Below are positions 1 through 11,269 of a stretch of DNA of 64,000 nucleotides, one piece after another. The position numbers and the translations under genes are program-made. The notes beneath the pieces are model-generated. The model had not been told where the DNA came from. It ran no database searches and saw only the letters and a program-made list of their open reading frames with translations. Positions within the stretch are counted from its first letter, which is position 1, and every line of letters starts with the position of its first letter. Origin of the DNA: Cymodocea nodosa (Eukaryota > Streptophyta > Magnoliopsida > Alismatales > Cymodoceaceae); contig JAZBRI010000004.1 in the NCBI GenBank assembly GCA_036874045.1, forward strand, positions 1,612,001 through 1,676,000, read 5' to 3'.

Positions 1-831
1 TCTAATTCTAAACAAGTATCTAAAAAATCGATACAGTGCATTAACTATTACAAATAATGATGAAGGAGAGAAACTATGTTAAATAAAACAAAAATAAAAT
101 AACCAACCTCACGCTTGTACTCATTCATCCAAATTTACTGACGTACGTGAACGATGAGATGTAAGTTCGAAAAGGAAAATTTACTATAGACACCTGTGGA
201 TGTTTAAATTTTATTAAAATTTTAAATTATTTTATAATATAACAAAATATTTATCAAGAATATATTATTCTACATCTATTTATGCAATTCACCATTCACA
301 TAATATTGCAAGAGTTTTTAATAAGTATGGTAATTATCCATTTTTTACACTTATAATTTTAAAAATGAAAGAAAATTTTTAAAATAATGGAATAAGATAC
401 CTCTTTATATACATTAAATGCTTGTTTAGATCTAGGACTACAATAAAAATTGTTAAAAAATTAATAATTACAATACAAAATTGTTTAAACATATAACTTA
501 ATGTAATAATTGAAAATATAAAAGAAAGTTTAAACAACATGTTTGATTTATATGTTACAAAATATGGATTACAATAAATACAAAATATATCATATTTATC
601 ACAACCATTGTCATCATCATCAATATATGATTTTAGTATATTTGTTGATGATTATAGTGATTTTAGCTCAATAAATAGATAAGAATTAATTAATTTTAAT
701 AATACTAATCATAACTATTTAATAAAAGATAATCCTAATTTTCTAGATTTTAATGTAATTAATTGGTGAAAAATACAAAAACATATATTTCCTATTTTAT
801 CCTTAATGATTAAAGATTTACTAACAATTTC
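1..831. other. AT-rich intergenic sequence, no gene seen
   Basis: No open frame with recognisable protein similarity and no RNA gene is visible. The stretch is strongly AT-rich with short A and T runs. It ends at the edge of a minus-strand copia LTR. Confidence 0.6.
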
Positions 832-2290
832 TGTTAGAATCGTATGGACTTACTAGAGGGGGTGAATGGTGAGTATGTTATTTTTACAACTAATTTGACT
901 TAATTTAAAAACTTGTATGAAATGTAAGTTATGACAATTAATGTAGAACATAATTGAAATAAAGAATAAAATCATACAAGAGAATTTTAGGTGGTTTGCC
1001 ACTAATGGTTAGTCCACCCCCAAGGCACTACTTGGACTTCACTAAGTGATTAACCACTTATACACTTACTTTCAAGTCAAAGTAAAAACCAACCACTAGA
1101 GTTTTAAGGTCGTACCTCTAACCAACATTTCTCAAAAGTTTTCAAGTAGAAACTTCAACAAACCAATGAGTCTTTTCTTCAATAAAAGATTTGAGTGTAG
1201 AGAGCTTTTTCTACTTTAGTCAGCTTGATGTATCTTCAACTTGAGTTTAATGTATATATAAGAATTTGAGACTATCTTTTACTCAATAGCTCTCACTATA
1301 TATGTGTGTGTATATGATAATCATTGTCCTTATTCTTCACCTATTGATTATACTTATACCAAGAGATAAAACGATTAGATTTCTTCCAACGGTATTCAGC
1401 TTGTTGTAATTGCTATTTGCTTAGTCCCAAAAATAGTAAGTTACCGTTTAGTGAGATATTTTTCTAAAACCTTTCGAAACTATTTGTTTTTCAAAATGTT
1501 TCATTTTGAAACCTTCCAAAAACTATCGTAAAACTATCTGAAGTCTTTGAGTAGTCTTTTTGTCCTTGTCACATGAGTTTTTAAGTTCTTCACATGAGGT
1601 TACTTTAAATTCAAATTGCTTGATTTATAACCTTCTGAAATCACTTATTTTTTGGACAATTTCATTTTAAACCTTTGAAAATCCTTCTAAGAGTATCCAA
1701 CCTCTTGAACTATTATTTTTTTGCTTGTCACATGAGTCTTTAAGTTTGACACGTGAGATCTTTTAACTACAAACTGTTCAGCTTGAAACCTTCTAGTATT
1801 AACTGACTTTCAAACTGTTTCATTTGAAACCTTTTGAAAATTATCGTAAAACCATCCAAAGGCTCAATACTCTCTCTTTTCATTCTTGTCACGTGATTCT
1901 TTAAGTTCTGCATGTGAGATTTTCTTAGTTTCGATTTACTATTTTGAAACCTTTTGAAAATACTTATCTTTCAAATAGTTTCACTTGAAACCTTCCTTTT
2001 TGACTTACACCTATTTTAATTCAACTTTCAAATGATTTAACTTGAAATCTTCCAAAAATCCTTTCCTTTCAGACTATTTCACTTGGAACCTTACAAAAAT
2101 TCTTTCTTTTTAGACTATTTCACCTAAAACCTTTCGATTAGCTTTGAAACTATTCGATCAGTTGGGAAACTTTTCAATCAGCTCTATCTTCTATCTTGCA
2201 GTTAACTGAACTATCTTTTTTAATTGACCTATGAAATACAACTTGATTCCTCATGGATTTTTGCATTATCAAAGCACAAAGGTTCTAACA
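832..2290 (-). mobile_element. 3' LTR of a minus-strand Ty1/copia element (family C2)
   Basis: Read on the minus strand the segment begins TGTTAGAACC (from 2290) and ends GATTCTAACA (at 832), giving TG...CA ends and about 1459 bp. A polypurine tract lies immediately 5' of it on the minus strand (2291-2310). The 3' part carries the plant copia signature of a C-rich run (minus-strand ACCATTCACCCCC) close to the LTR end. The central part repeats CACATGAG/CACGTGAG-type boxes near 1570, 1591, 1729, 1752, 1891 and 1912. The same family recurs on the plus strand as a solo LTR at 8198-9709. No 5' LTR partner is present in the window. Confidence 0.8.
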
Positions 2291-2310
2291 ATCTCCCCTT
2301 TTTTGATCAT
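2291..2310 (-). other. polypurine tract of the C2 copia element
   Basis: On the minus strand the sequence directly before the LTR reads AAAAAAGGGGAGAT and then TGTTAGAACC. This is the expected position of the plus-strand primer for reverse transcription. Further ctcccctttttt tracts occur near 2490 and 2550, as is common in this copia branch. Confidence 0.75.
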
Positions 2311-2689
2311 GACAAAAACCTTTATAGTAAATTACATGTATTTCATTCTCTAGATTATTTCTATACAATGAATCACAAAACATAAATAATACAAAGATTT
2401 ACAATTTGTACAATATAATATAGAGTTAATCTCTCCCTCTATTATATACAATTTGTACAGTATAATGTGAATACTGTAATATTCCTATTTCTCCCCTTTT
2501 TTGTTATTCTCTAAAAAGGGATGACTCGTTGAAAATGATGTTGATATTTCTTCCCCTTTGATTTTGAGTTTTCTAATAGATTACCATATTTCTCTCCTCC
2601 TAAGAGGATGCATCATCTAAATTCCTACAGAAAGACTTGTTAGCATAAAACAAGCTCCCTTATGGTGAGCTTGAGTTGTGATGATAATA

Positions 2690-4897
2690 ATCATGAATAA
2701 TTACATCATAAGTCATGTATGGAACAAATGTCTAGATTTCTTCTAATATAATTAAATGTTGACTCATTTAAGGGTTTAGTAAAAATATATGCAAGTTGAT
2801 TCTCAATTGGGACATACTTAAGTGAGATATGACCATTTTCCACATGATCTCTCAAAAAATGATGTATGATTTCAATATGCTTTACTTTGGAATGAAGTAC
2901 TGTATTCTTTGCAAATTTATTGCACTACTATTATCACGGTATATTTTTGTATTTTAAATTTTCAATCTGTAATTAGCCAACGTTTGTTGCATTCATAAAA
3001 TTTGAGTATGACATAGACCTATTGCAATGTATTCTACTTTAGTAATAGATAGGGCAATACAGTTTTGTTAATACAGTTTTGTTTTTTACTGAACCAAGAA
3101 ATTAAAGAATTTCCAAGTAACTGACATGTTCCACTTATGTTTTTTCTATCTGATCTGTTACATAATTTGCATCACTATATCTTGTTAAAATTAAATTGCT
3201 ATTAGTTGAGTAAAATAATCTAAATCTTTAATACCTTGTAAATACTTAAAGATTCTCTTTACTGATTTCAGATGAGATTTTTTTGATGATGCTTGAAATT
3301 TTGCACATAAGCATATACTAAACATGATGTCAAGTCTACTTGCTAATAAATACAGAAGAGATCCAATCATACCTCTATATTTCTTTTGATCTACTGCAAT
3401 ATGTGAATCATCACTTTCAAGTTTTGTATTTGAACTCATTGGGGTGCTTGTAGATTTGATGTTTTCAAAACCAAATTTCTTCAAAATTTCCTTGTAGTAT
3501 TTTTCTTGATTGATGAAGATGCCATTTTTCATCTAATGAATTTGTAACCCTAAGAAAAATTTCAACTCTCCCATCAAGCTCATTTTAAACTTATTTTTCA
3601 TCAAATTTTGAAACTCATGACAGATTTTCAAATATAGCACCAAAAACAATATCATCAACATAAATCTGAACAATCAGTATATGTAAATCAACTATTTTGA
3701 TAAACAAAGTATTGTCTACTTTGCCTATACTGAATTCATCATCAATCAAAATTTTTTTTAGCTTATCATACCATACTTTGGGTGCTTATTTCAATCCATA
3801 TAAAGCTTTGTTTAATTTATAGACATGATCTAATTTTTCTTCATCTTCAAATCCTAGTGACCGTTTGACAAAGACTTCTTCTTGTATATCTCCATTTAGA
3901 AATGCACATTTCACATTCATCTGATATAACTTGATTTTCAAGTTGCATGTAAATGCAAGTAGCATTCTAATGGCTTCAATTCTAGCTACTAGAGTAAAAG
4001 TTTCTTCATAGTCAATGCCTTCTTGCTGATTATAGCCTTATGCAACTAATTTGGCTTTATTTCTAATAATATTTCCTTCATCATTCAATTTATTCTTGAA
4101 CACCTATTTTGTTCCAATAATTATTTTTCTTATTGGTTTCTCAACTAACTTTCAAACATTAATTTTTTGAAATTGATTTAATTCATCTTGCATAGCCATG
4201 ATCTAATTATCATTGTAAGCTTCTTCAACTAATTTTGGTTCGATTTCTAACATGAATGCATAGTAATTGCATGTCTTGTGTTCTACTTCTTGTTTGTATT
4301 CCTTTCTTTATAATTCCAATTATTTGTTCAATTAGATGATTAGATTTAATTTTCCAATTCTATTCCTTTTAGCCTGATTCTTGAGAATTTGGCTCTTATT
4401 TGTATTTATATTTTCCTTTATCATAATTCTCATTTTTACTGTCACAATCAATCTTTAGATTCTTCATATTTTGTACCAATTCTTCATCAAACTAAACATT
4501 GATAGTTTTCTCTACTCTTTTGTCTTTTTCAAAATATACTATGTAGGCTTTGCTTCTAAAGGAGTAACCAACTAATGTGGTGGAATCTAATTTTGAGTCA
4601 AACTTGTCTTTTACATATCTAGTATTTAAAACATAGCATTTGCATCTGAATGTCTTAAAGTATCTAACATTTGGTATTTTTCCATACTACAACTCAAATG
4701 ATGTCTTATTTAGGATTGACCTGATGTGAGTTTTATTTGAAATATAACAAGTTGTTCCAACAACTTTAGCCTAAAGAAATTTTGGAAGTTTGATAGGATT
4801 CAATAGAGTTCTAGCCATTTCTTGTAAAATTTTATTTTTTCTTTCTACAACTCTATCTTGAGCTAGAATTCTAGGGTAAGAGAATTCATGTAATATA
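2690..4897 (-). pseudogene. copia pol fragment: integrase C-terminal half, reverse transcriptase, RNase H
   Basis: Minus-strand translation gives, from 4897 leftwards: the end of the integrase core (VVERKNKILQEMARTLL), the region binding the next domain (FRCKCYVLN, GYSFRSKAY), reverse transcriptase with an intact QIYVDDIVFG active site near 3635-3670, the GMIGSLLYL block at 3191-3532, and RNase H with KHIEIIHHFLRDHV and a degenerate form of the LADIFTKPL motif near 2770-2900. In-frame stops and small shifts are frequent, so no full-length product is possible. Gag, protease and the integrase N-terminus are missing because the relic is joined at 4897 to unrelated LTR sequence. It is the internal part of the element whose 3' LTR is 832-2290. 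Confidence 0.85.
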
Positions 4898-5508
4898 CCA
4901 AATGTTTTTATAATAAGAATTTTACCACGTGCAAAAATAACAACTTAAGTTTATAATGCTAACCTAACGCGTTGCCTTAGTGTTCAATATAGCAACTCAA
5001 CGTGTTTAGTTATGTTAACTTAACGAGTTAAACATGTGCACCTCACATGATACAATACAGCATTCATAACTTATAATTTCACCACATGTATAACACTAAC
5101 TTAACGAGTTCGTCTCTTCTTTTACTCACTAACTTAACGAGTTATTACGTTACCTATTTTAACATTTAAGCCTCTAACTTAACGAGTTCTCACGTGACCT
5201 CTATACAAGCAAAACTCTAACTTAACGAGTTGTCTAAACGTGCACTATTCATGATACAGAAGATATAACTTTAAAACATATCATGCTTTTCAATAAAAAC
5301 ACACGTTAACTTAACGTTTAGCTAAATGAGAAATTAATGCAATGAAATGACTAGTTATTAACTTCAGATCCAATACAAACAAATATTTATATCAGTAAGC
5401 TTTTTCTGTATTAATTGATAATTTTAATTTCTTTTCACAAGCAATAGTAATTGAGCAAATATGATTATTTTCATTCAGCACACATCATCAAAACAAAAAT
5501 ACTCAACA
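4897..5508 (-). mobile_element. truncated copia LTR (family C1), 5' portion only
   Basis: Read on the minus strand it starts TGTTGAGTATTTTTG at 5508 and runs through the family's repeated AACTCGTTAAGTTA boxes (about 5020-5230) and the ACGTGGTAAAATTCTTATTA segment. It breaks off after AAAACATTTG at about 4897. The complete family copies at 14536-16251 and 28167-29909 are about 1.7 kb, so about two thirds is missing. Both sides are copia integrase sequence, but of two different families, so this is a recombination scar rather than a clean nested insertion. Confidence 0.75.
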
Positions 5509-6480
5509 GAAACAAATGAATAAGCACCACAAATGTTGACTATTGATGACCTAGTCCTAACTCCTTGATTAGGATCGTCTATTATCTGATCAATAGGATG
5601 AGATGAAGCATAACGCCAATTTCTATGTTGTTTCATATTTTCTATAGGTATGACATTATTTTCTTCTAAATTTTCATCATTCAAACTTAGATTTCTTATT
5701 CCGTCAAATAATCTATCAATTTCTCTGTCAACATCATTTGATACTATTTCTAGGAGAATTTCTGAATCAAAGTTTTCAGCATGTCTTAAATCCAAATGAG
5801 AATTTTCATAAAATTTCACATGCAGGGTTTCCTCAATGGTTTTTGTTGATTTATTATAAACTCTATATGCTTTACTTCTAATGGAATAACCAACAAAAAT
5901 CCCTTCATCTAATTTGGCTTTAAATTTGTCTCTTCGTTCCTTAGTGTTTAAAATACAACACTTACAGCCAAAGGGTTTTAAATAACTTATTTTGTGAACC
6001 CTATTATACCATATCTCATAAGGAGTTTTATCTAAAATTGGTCTTAGATGCACTCTATTTATAACATAGCATGCTGTATGAACTACTTCTACTCAAAGAA
6101 AAAGGGGTAACTTATTCTCATTTAACATAGTTCTGGACATTTCTTGAAGTGATCTGTTTTTACGTTCTACTATCCCATTTTGTGAAGGAGCTCTTGGAAA
6201 TGAGTACCTATGATCTATGCCTAATTCTTCACAAAAGGTGTCCATTTGATCATTATCAAATTCTGTACCATGATCATTCCTAAGTTTTTGAATTTTAACA
6301 TTTTACTCATTCTGAACTTTATTATAGAATATCTTAAATATTTCAAAAACTTCAGTTTTATTAGCTAGAAAATAGACCCAAGTAAATCTAGAATAGTCAT
6401 CAACTAGTACAAAAACATAATGTTTACCTCCTAGACTGGTTGTTCTAGTAGGTCCAAATAAATCCATATGCACTACTAGT
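5509..6480 (-). pseudogene. copia integrase fragment (family C1)
   Basis: Minus-strand translation shows the integrase core: the first acidic residue in HMDLFGPT, the second in LRNDHGTEF, and the glutamate in GIVERKNRSLQEM, followed by FGCKCCILNTK and GIFVGYSIRSKAYRVYNK. It is closely related to the integrase of the 14.5-kb copia element (18100-19040). One in-frame stop breaks the region after KLPLFL. The frame ends by running into the truncated LTR at 5508. The N-terminal end is lost at about 6480, where a 3'-UTR-like block on the other strand begins. Confidence 0.8.
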
Positions 6481-6731
6481 AAAAAGTATGAGCTTATTGA
6501 GATTGATTCATATTTTCAGTAGATTGTAAAACCAAGATTATATGAGATTTGTGCTTTTTGGAATCTATATTAATGAAATACACATATACTATATTGAAAA
6601 AAAAAAGGCTTATAAAGTAAAGATCTTTGAGAGTTTATTAATTTGTTTGATCACGAGTCTTTTGTACTTAAGCATATAGGTATGTAAGGATTGTTGATTT
6701 GATAAAGGACTCTTTAAATTTAACAACTAGG

Positions 6732-6966
6732 TGTATTTACACCTACTACCAAGCATCCACTCCAATAAGAATCAAGATGGGTGACTATTTGGGAAGTTCT
6801 CGTGTAGTGCCTATGGAAAGTAGTATTGGCTCTGCTCAAACATTGGCAAGTTATAGTTGTGTACACCACTTACCCAATTCACATACCAACATTGCGAATC
6901 TCTGTGGGACAAAGTATGCGATACTTGGAGAAATCTACTATGTTGAGGCGTAGCAAGGCCTCTACA
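6732..6966 (+). repeat. inserted patch with 5S-rRNA-like 3' sequence, possible Cassandra/TRIM LTR relic
   Basis: This patch is absent from the other two copies of the surrounding 3'-UTR block. At 6776-6811 it reads GATGGGTGAC, five diverged bases, GGGAAGT, one change, CTCGTGT, which matches the 3' third of plant 5S rRNA including the downstream internal promoter box. The rest of a 5S gene is not recognisable, so this is not an rRNA gene. Terminal repeats of Cassandra TRIM retroelements carry a 5S sequence, the patch begins TG and ends CA, and its length is in the range of such LTRs. I see no target duplication, so the identification is an inference. Confidence 0.5.
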
Positions 6967-7420
6967 AGCTTGTTACATGGGTATATTAGAAAACTTTTGT
7001 ATGATTTAAGCTTTTCAAATTAACTTTTAAAGTAAAAATATGCATATACTGTTCTGAAAAGATGAAAGTGTTTCATTAAAAGTACAGATATCTTTAAATT
7101 GAGTATGGTTTTTGTCTTTATAACTACTAATGTTTGAATCTAAATTAGACTTTTGAAGTTGTTTATTTGAGATACACTTCATTATTCTTCTTGTTTTAAT
7201 CATATTAAGTTTAAAATTATGTTTTGATTCATATGTAGTTGAAATTTATTCTAAAAATCATACTAGATAAATTCAAGATGACAAATGTTTCTAAGAAAAA
7301 AATTGACAGTATAGTATAGTTATTATCTATCTTATACAAGTATATTTTGTGTTTTGTTGATTATTTCTGATATATATTTAAGAGGAGAGAAAGAACAATG
7401 TTAAAACAAATTCACAATTC

Positions 7421-7423
<3 letters not shown>

Positions 7424-7451
<28 letters not shown>
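7424..7451. repeat. (TA)n microsatellite
   Basis: About fourteen uninterrupted TA units lie within the 3'-UTR-like block. No function is inferred. Confidence 0.9.
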
Positions 7452-7454
<3 letters not shown>

Positions 7455-8406
7455 TATTGATTTGAGTTTAGTCTCCTAAGGATCTAAGGTAAACAAATAT
7501 TTTCAAAAAAAAAAAAAGGGTGCAAAGTTATAAAGGAAAGAAATAATGCTAACACTTCATAAAGACCATTTCATTTTTTTTTTTTTATCATAGTAGGTTT
7601 GCTAAGGGACTAGCAAAACGTAGGTATAGGAAAAGTGTTTAGAATGAAAAAATGCATAATATTAGTGGTTAATGAATGATTAATTGCTTATCATATGAGA
7701 ATTAAGTCATTATGTTACAATTATATGAATACATGTCTTAATTGAAAAATATGCATAATTTTGAGGAATTAAACGCTAATTAAGTATTATTTCTAAAAGA
7801 TTGAAAACCTAATTTACATATGATTTTATAGTATAAAACATGAAGCCTCGTAATATTACTAAGGTAAGTTTCTGGAACCTCGTAAGTTAGAAATTATTTC
7901 ACATGTCCAATTATGAATGATTAGAAATTACTTCTTTTACATGTCAAGTATTAAATGTTATATGAATATGTATTTGTTTTACTAAATTATAGAAATAAAT
8001 AATTTTGTTAAGTTAATCTTAACTCAACGAGGTCAGTCCATGGAGTTACAATTAAGTCAACGGAGTAAATCTGTTGAGTTATACTAACTCCACAAACCAG
8101 TTATTTTCTAATATTCGATTGTGAGCAGTTGTAGGAAATTTGAAGGAAACCACGTTGCACGAATTATGCCATGATCTAAATTGTAGAATGAAGAAATTGA
8201 AAAGACCTCTACATTTTGATAATGCAAAAATCAATGTAAGGTTTTGAATTGTATTTATCAAGATTAGTCTGTATAGCAAAAAGATTAGAAGACAGACAAA
8301 TCGAAGCAACAAACAGGTTGCAGTAAATCTTAGAATGTGCTGCCACAGATAATCGAACAGTTAAGAAGGATTGAATGATCGGATAGTTAAGGAGTTAACT
8401 ATCTAG

Positions 8407-9110
8407 AAGCTTAAAGGACTTTTCGAAGAGTTACAGGTATAACTATCTGAAAGTTAAGTCATTCAATTAATCACGTGTAGAAATACAAAACGGAAGCTTA
8501 TAGGACTTATCGGAGAGTTAGATAACTATCCGAGTTTTCTTTTCGGAGAGTTAGATAACTATTCGAGTTTTTTGGAGAGTTACAGATATAACTTTCTAGA
8601 ACTTAAGTCATCCTATTACGCACGTGCAAAATGGAGAAGTCGGTAGTCAAAAACTTAAAAGAAAAATCGGAGAGTTAGATAACTATTTGAAATCTCAAAG
8701 AGAGTTTTGATGAGTTACAGTTTAACTATCTGAAACTTAAGTCATTGAATTTCCCACGTGTAGAATTCTAGATAGAAGCTCAAATAAGTTTTCGAAGAGT
8801 TAGAAAGATAACTATTCAAAATCCTGAAGCGTTTCGGTGAGTTATAGGAATAACCATCCGAAACTTAAGTCAGCCTTTTATGCACGTGCTGAATTGAAGC
8901 AATCAGAAAGTTAACAAAGGGTTACTGTAGCCAACTATCCGACAGTTATATAACTATTCAGTGAGTTATAGTTATAAGTATCCGATTGAATGACAGCTCG
9001 CAGTATATATTCTGGAATCCTACATGGCAGAAAGGTTTAAGTGATCCTTCGGTGAGTTACAGATATTCTTCGGAGAGTTACACAGCTAACTATTCGAAAG
9101 GTTAAGAAAA
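8407..9110 (+). repeat. U3 array of dyads and G-boxes in the solo LTR
   Basis: Four diverged units of 128-149 bp each contain TAACTATCYGAAAC, TTAAGTCA and then CACGTG. The G-boxes lie at 8472-8477, 8621-8626, 8755-8760 and 8883-8888. Between them are inverted pairs such as TCGGAGAGTTA (8510-8520), two bases, TAACTATCCGA (8523-8533). More dyad units without a G-box follow to about 9110. The position upstream of the TATA box fits a U3 enhancer. Repeated U3 boxes controlling expression are known from plant copia elements such as Tnt1 and Tto1; the factor bound here is unknown. Confidence 0.7.
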
Positions 9111-9230
9111 TCGGAAGGACATCTTGAAATAATTTTCTGAATGGTAACTTACCGTATTTGGGATTGAAGTCTAATCAAGTACAGTAGAATACATCTGTTG
9201 GAAGCAAATATGATCGTTACACATGTTTGG

Positions 9231-9240
9231 TATATATATA
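9231..9240 (+). promoter_or_regulatory. TATA box of the solo C2 LTR
   Basis: TATATATATA lies about 470 bp before the LTR end and downstream of the dyad/G-box array, as expected for an LTR promoter. Confidence 0.5.
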
Positions 9241-10905
9241 CAAGATACAGACAACGGATTCAGCTTAGCTTTTGCTCATATACATACTTACACCAAGCTC
9301 AACAGAAGAAAAGCTTTAGAGATCAAATCATCTTCAACAATTACAGATTGAATTTCAGAAGCTCATCATGCACTCAACTCTGTTGCTCACAAGCTAGTGT
9401 TTACTGAAGTACACGGATCAAAACTTCAGAGAAAGAATTGATTGAAGCTTCGACAAGGAAGCTCAAGTGAATGGTTGGTTGGTTCTTGCTTAAACCTTAA
9501 AGCAAGTGATTGTAAGTTTGCAAGTATTTAGTGAAGCCCAAGTATCCCTTGGGGGTGGACTAGCCGTTAGTGGTGAACCACCTAAAATCTATGTGTGTAT
9601 ACTTTTATTGTGTGCTTGCTATCTCCTTATATTAAACTACTTCTAAAAGGTTAAAAAACGAATTATTACCATTCACCCCCCCCCTCTGGTAAGCCTTAAG
9701 GTCCTAACAGAAATAATCACCATCATTGATGTGATGGAAGGAATTCTAATTAGTCATTTAAGTGAAAGTAGTTATTACTGAAAGAAATATAAAAAGAAAA
9801 GATAAAAGAACAAAGAAGTATAGGTGAAGAACCACGTTAATTGTAGTAAGCGTCGAACGTTCCTTGAAGCATTAACCACCACCAATCACCATCAATCCAT
9901 TAGAGGTCTATGATGATACTTTTTAGATGTTGGGTCAATTTTGAGCTAAACACAGTGACTAACAACCACTGTGAGGAGTGATCGTGTTGTAGGAAGGAAT
10001 GACATTTTCACTAAGCACCGAATCATCTCTTAGAAGACAGTAAAGCTTCTAGCCTTGGTTTTGAGTTGATGCCGCTATATTGAAGAGTAGATCAACTTAC
10101 AAAAGTCTAGGTCGCAATCTAGTACAGAGATGAGCATTTGATAGTAAGTGATTAAGTTTTCAGTGGTGTAATCGTGTCGCATGTAGTGATAAAAGTTTCT
10201 TATTGTTGATAGAGAATTTTACCTTTTACCTTTCGTTCATCTTTAAGAACAAAAAACAAAAATAAATCAAAACTTGTTATCTATTTTTATGTTTATTAAA
10301 TTTATGTTGTTTTGTTTGTTTTGTATTGTCAATATTGTTGAATGTTTTATGTTTATTTTATTCTAGTGAATAGAAAATCGTATTACTGATTACTAAAACC
10401 AATTAGTATTAAATCCTGAATGCTAGTATAGATCAATGACAATTATAATATAAACTAGCATTAGAAGCTTAGTCAATGTTGTTTACATTCTGTGGAACCA
10501 TCCAATAAATGACTATATTCCTTTGTGGACAGCAATTTTAATTTGAAATTATTAAGGAGATTTGTTGAGTTAGCCTTAACTCTACAAAGATAGTTTGTTG
10601 AGATAACTGTAACACAATGAACTAAGTTTATTGAGTTAATTGTAAATCAACGGAGTGAGTAATTTAAAATATGATAACCCCAAGCTATGAAAATTTAAAT
10701 AGTACGAAATTTTACTAATTCTCTATGATATCGACGTATACTTACACACTTACGCAATAGACACTATGTACTTACAGTTAATGAAACGAATAGATTTACT
10801 AAACTTAAATCTTATTTGTGAAAATTACTTGTTTACTTAAAGAATTATTAGATATACATATTTTTGAGTAAATAAGAGCAAAGAATAGGAACTTTCGATT
10901 TATAT

Positions 10906-11269
10906 GTTGTCCCATTGTCTCTAAAGTCTAGATCAAGCTCCAAGTACTTAATTTTCTTTACCTTTTTATTCATTGTTATCCATTCTTATTATATGTTGTC
11001 ATAATGAATAGTAACTTATTTAAGTTATTAAATTAATGAATGATGTGAAATCTGAACATATTATGAACATTATAGCATTCATGCATGTAATTTTTAAATC
11101 TTTATTTTGCCATTTAGTCAAAGTCTTTGTCATACTTATTTCAATGATGTGTTTTTGAAATGATGAATATTTTAATGATGTGCTTGCTATACTTATTTCA
11201 ATGATATCTATGTGTTGTAAATTAGATATGACTAGTACAAGAAACATAATAGAAGGTAGATAAGGAGCT
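10906..11269. other. AT-rich stretch before a DNA transposon
   Basis: Noncoding and AT-rich. It may hold the left end of the Harbinger-like transposon, but I could not identify terminal inverted repeats or a TWA target duplication. Confidence 0.4.

Larger units (their letters stand above)
6483..7635 (+). other. retrotransposon 3'-UTR block (copy 1)
   Basis: Noncoding block homologous to 20700-21720 (behind copia pol) and 42780-44041 (behind the F-box ORF). Shared landmarks are the segment beginning AAAAAGTATGAGCTTATTGA, the GAGTTTATT...GATCACGAG...CTTTTGTACTT segment near 6640-6680, and the purine-rich TAGGTATAGG tract next to the following LTR at 7636. A 238-bp foreign patch with a 5S-like sequence replaces about 45 bp of the block. 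It also contains a (TA)n run at 7424-7451. Confidence 0.65.
8198..9709 (+). mobile_element. solo LTR, copia family C2, with 5-bp target duplication
   Basis: It begins TGAAAAGACC (diverged from TGTTAGAACC) followed by TTTGATAATGCAAAAATC, as in the minus-strand LTR 832-2290, and ends GTCCTAACA after a long C run. It is flanked by an exact GAAAT at 8193-8197 and 9710-9714. No internal coding sequence is attached, so it is a solo LTR left by LTR-LTR recombination. It sits inside the gypsy LTR copy 1, whose sequence resumes immediately after the second GAAAT. A TATATATATA box is at 9231-9240. Confidence 0.85.
7636..10905 (+). mobile_element. Ty3/gypsy-type LTR (family G, copy 1) split by a solo copia LTR
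   Basis: The segment starts TGTTTAGAATGAAAAA directly behind a purine tract and matches the LTRs at 24504-26694 and 44042-46358 on both sides of the inserted solo LTR. Left of the insertion, 7636-8197 ends in the TTAAGTCAACGGAG and GTTGAGTTATACTAACTCCAC boxes and the CCACGTTGCACG motif. Right of it, 9710-10905 carries the CACAGTGACTAACAACCACTGTGAGGAG region (diverged from the other copies), the CTGTGGAACCATCCAAT segment and further GTTGAGTTA boxes at 10563-10650. The similarity fades near 10900, before the family's usual end, so the 3' terminus is lost. Together with the upstream block it represents the 3' end of a dead gypsy element. Confidence 0.75.

Noticed and set aside
6776-6811. A functional 5S rRNA gene
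   Set aside because: Only the 3' third is recognisable; the A-box and most of the molecule are missing.
6699-6953. Possible small protein over the 5S-like patch
   Set aside because: The frame spans a UTR block and a foreign patch, has no similarity, and the DNA-level 5S match explains the sequence.
8407-8890. Regularly spaced short repeats resembling a CRISPR array
   Set aside because: Units are diverged, lie in a plant LTR upstream of a TATA box, have no uniform spacers and no cas genes; the DNA is eukaryotic.
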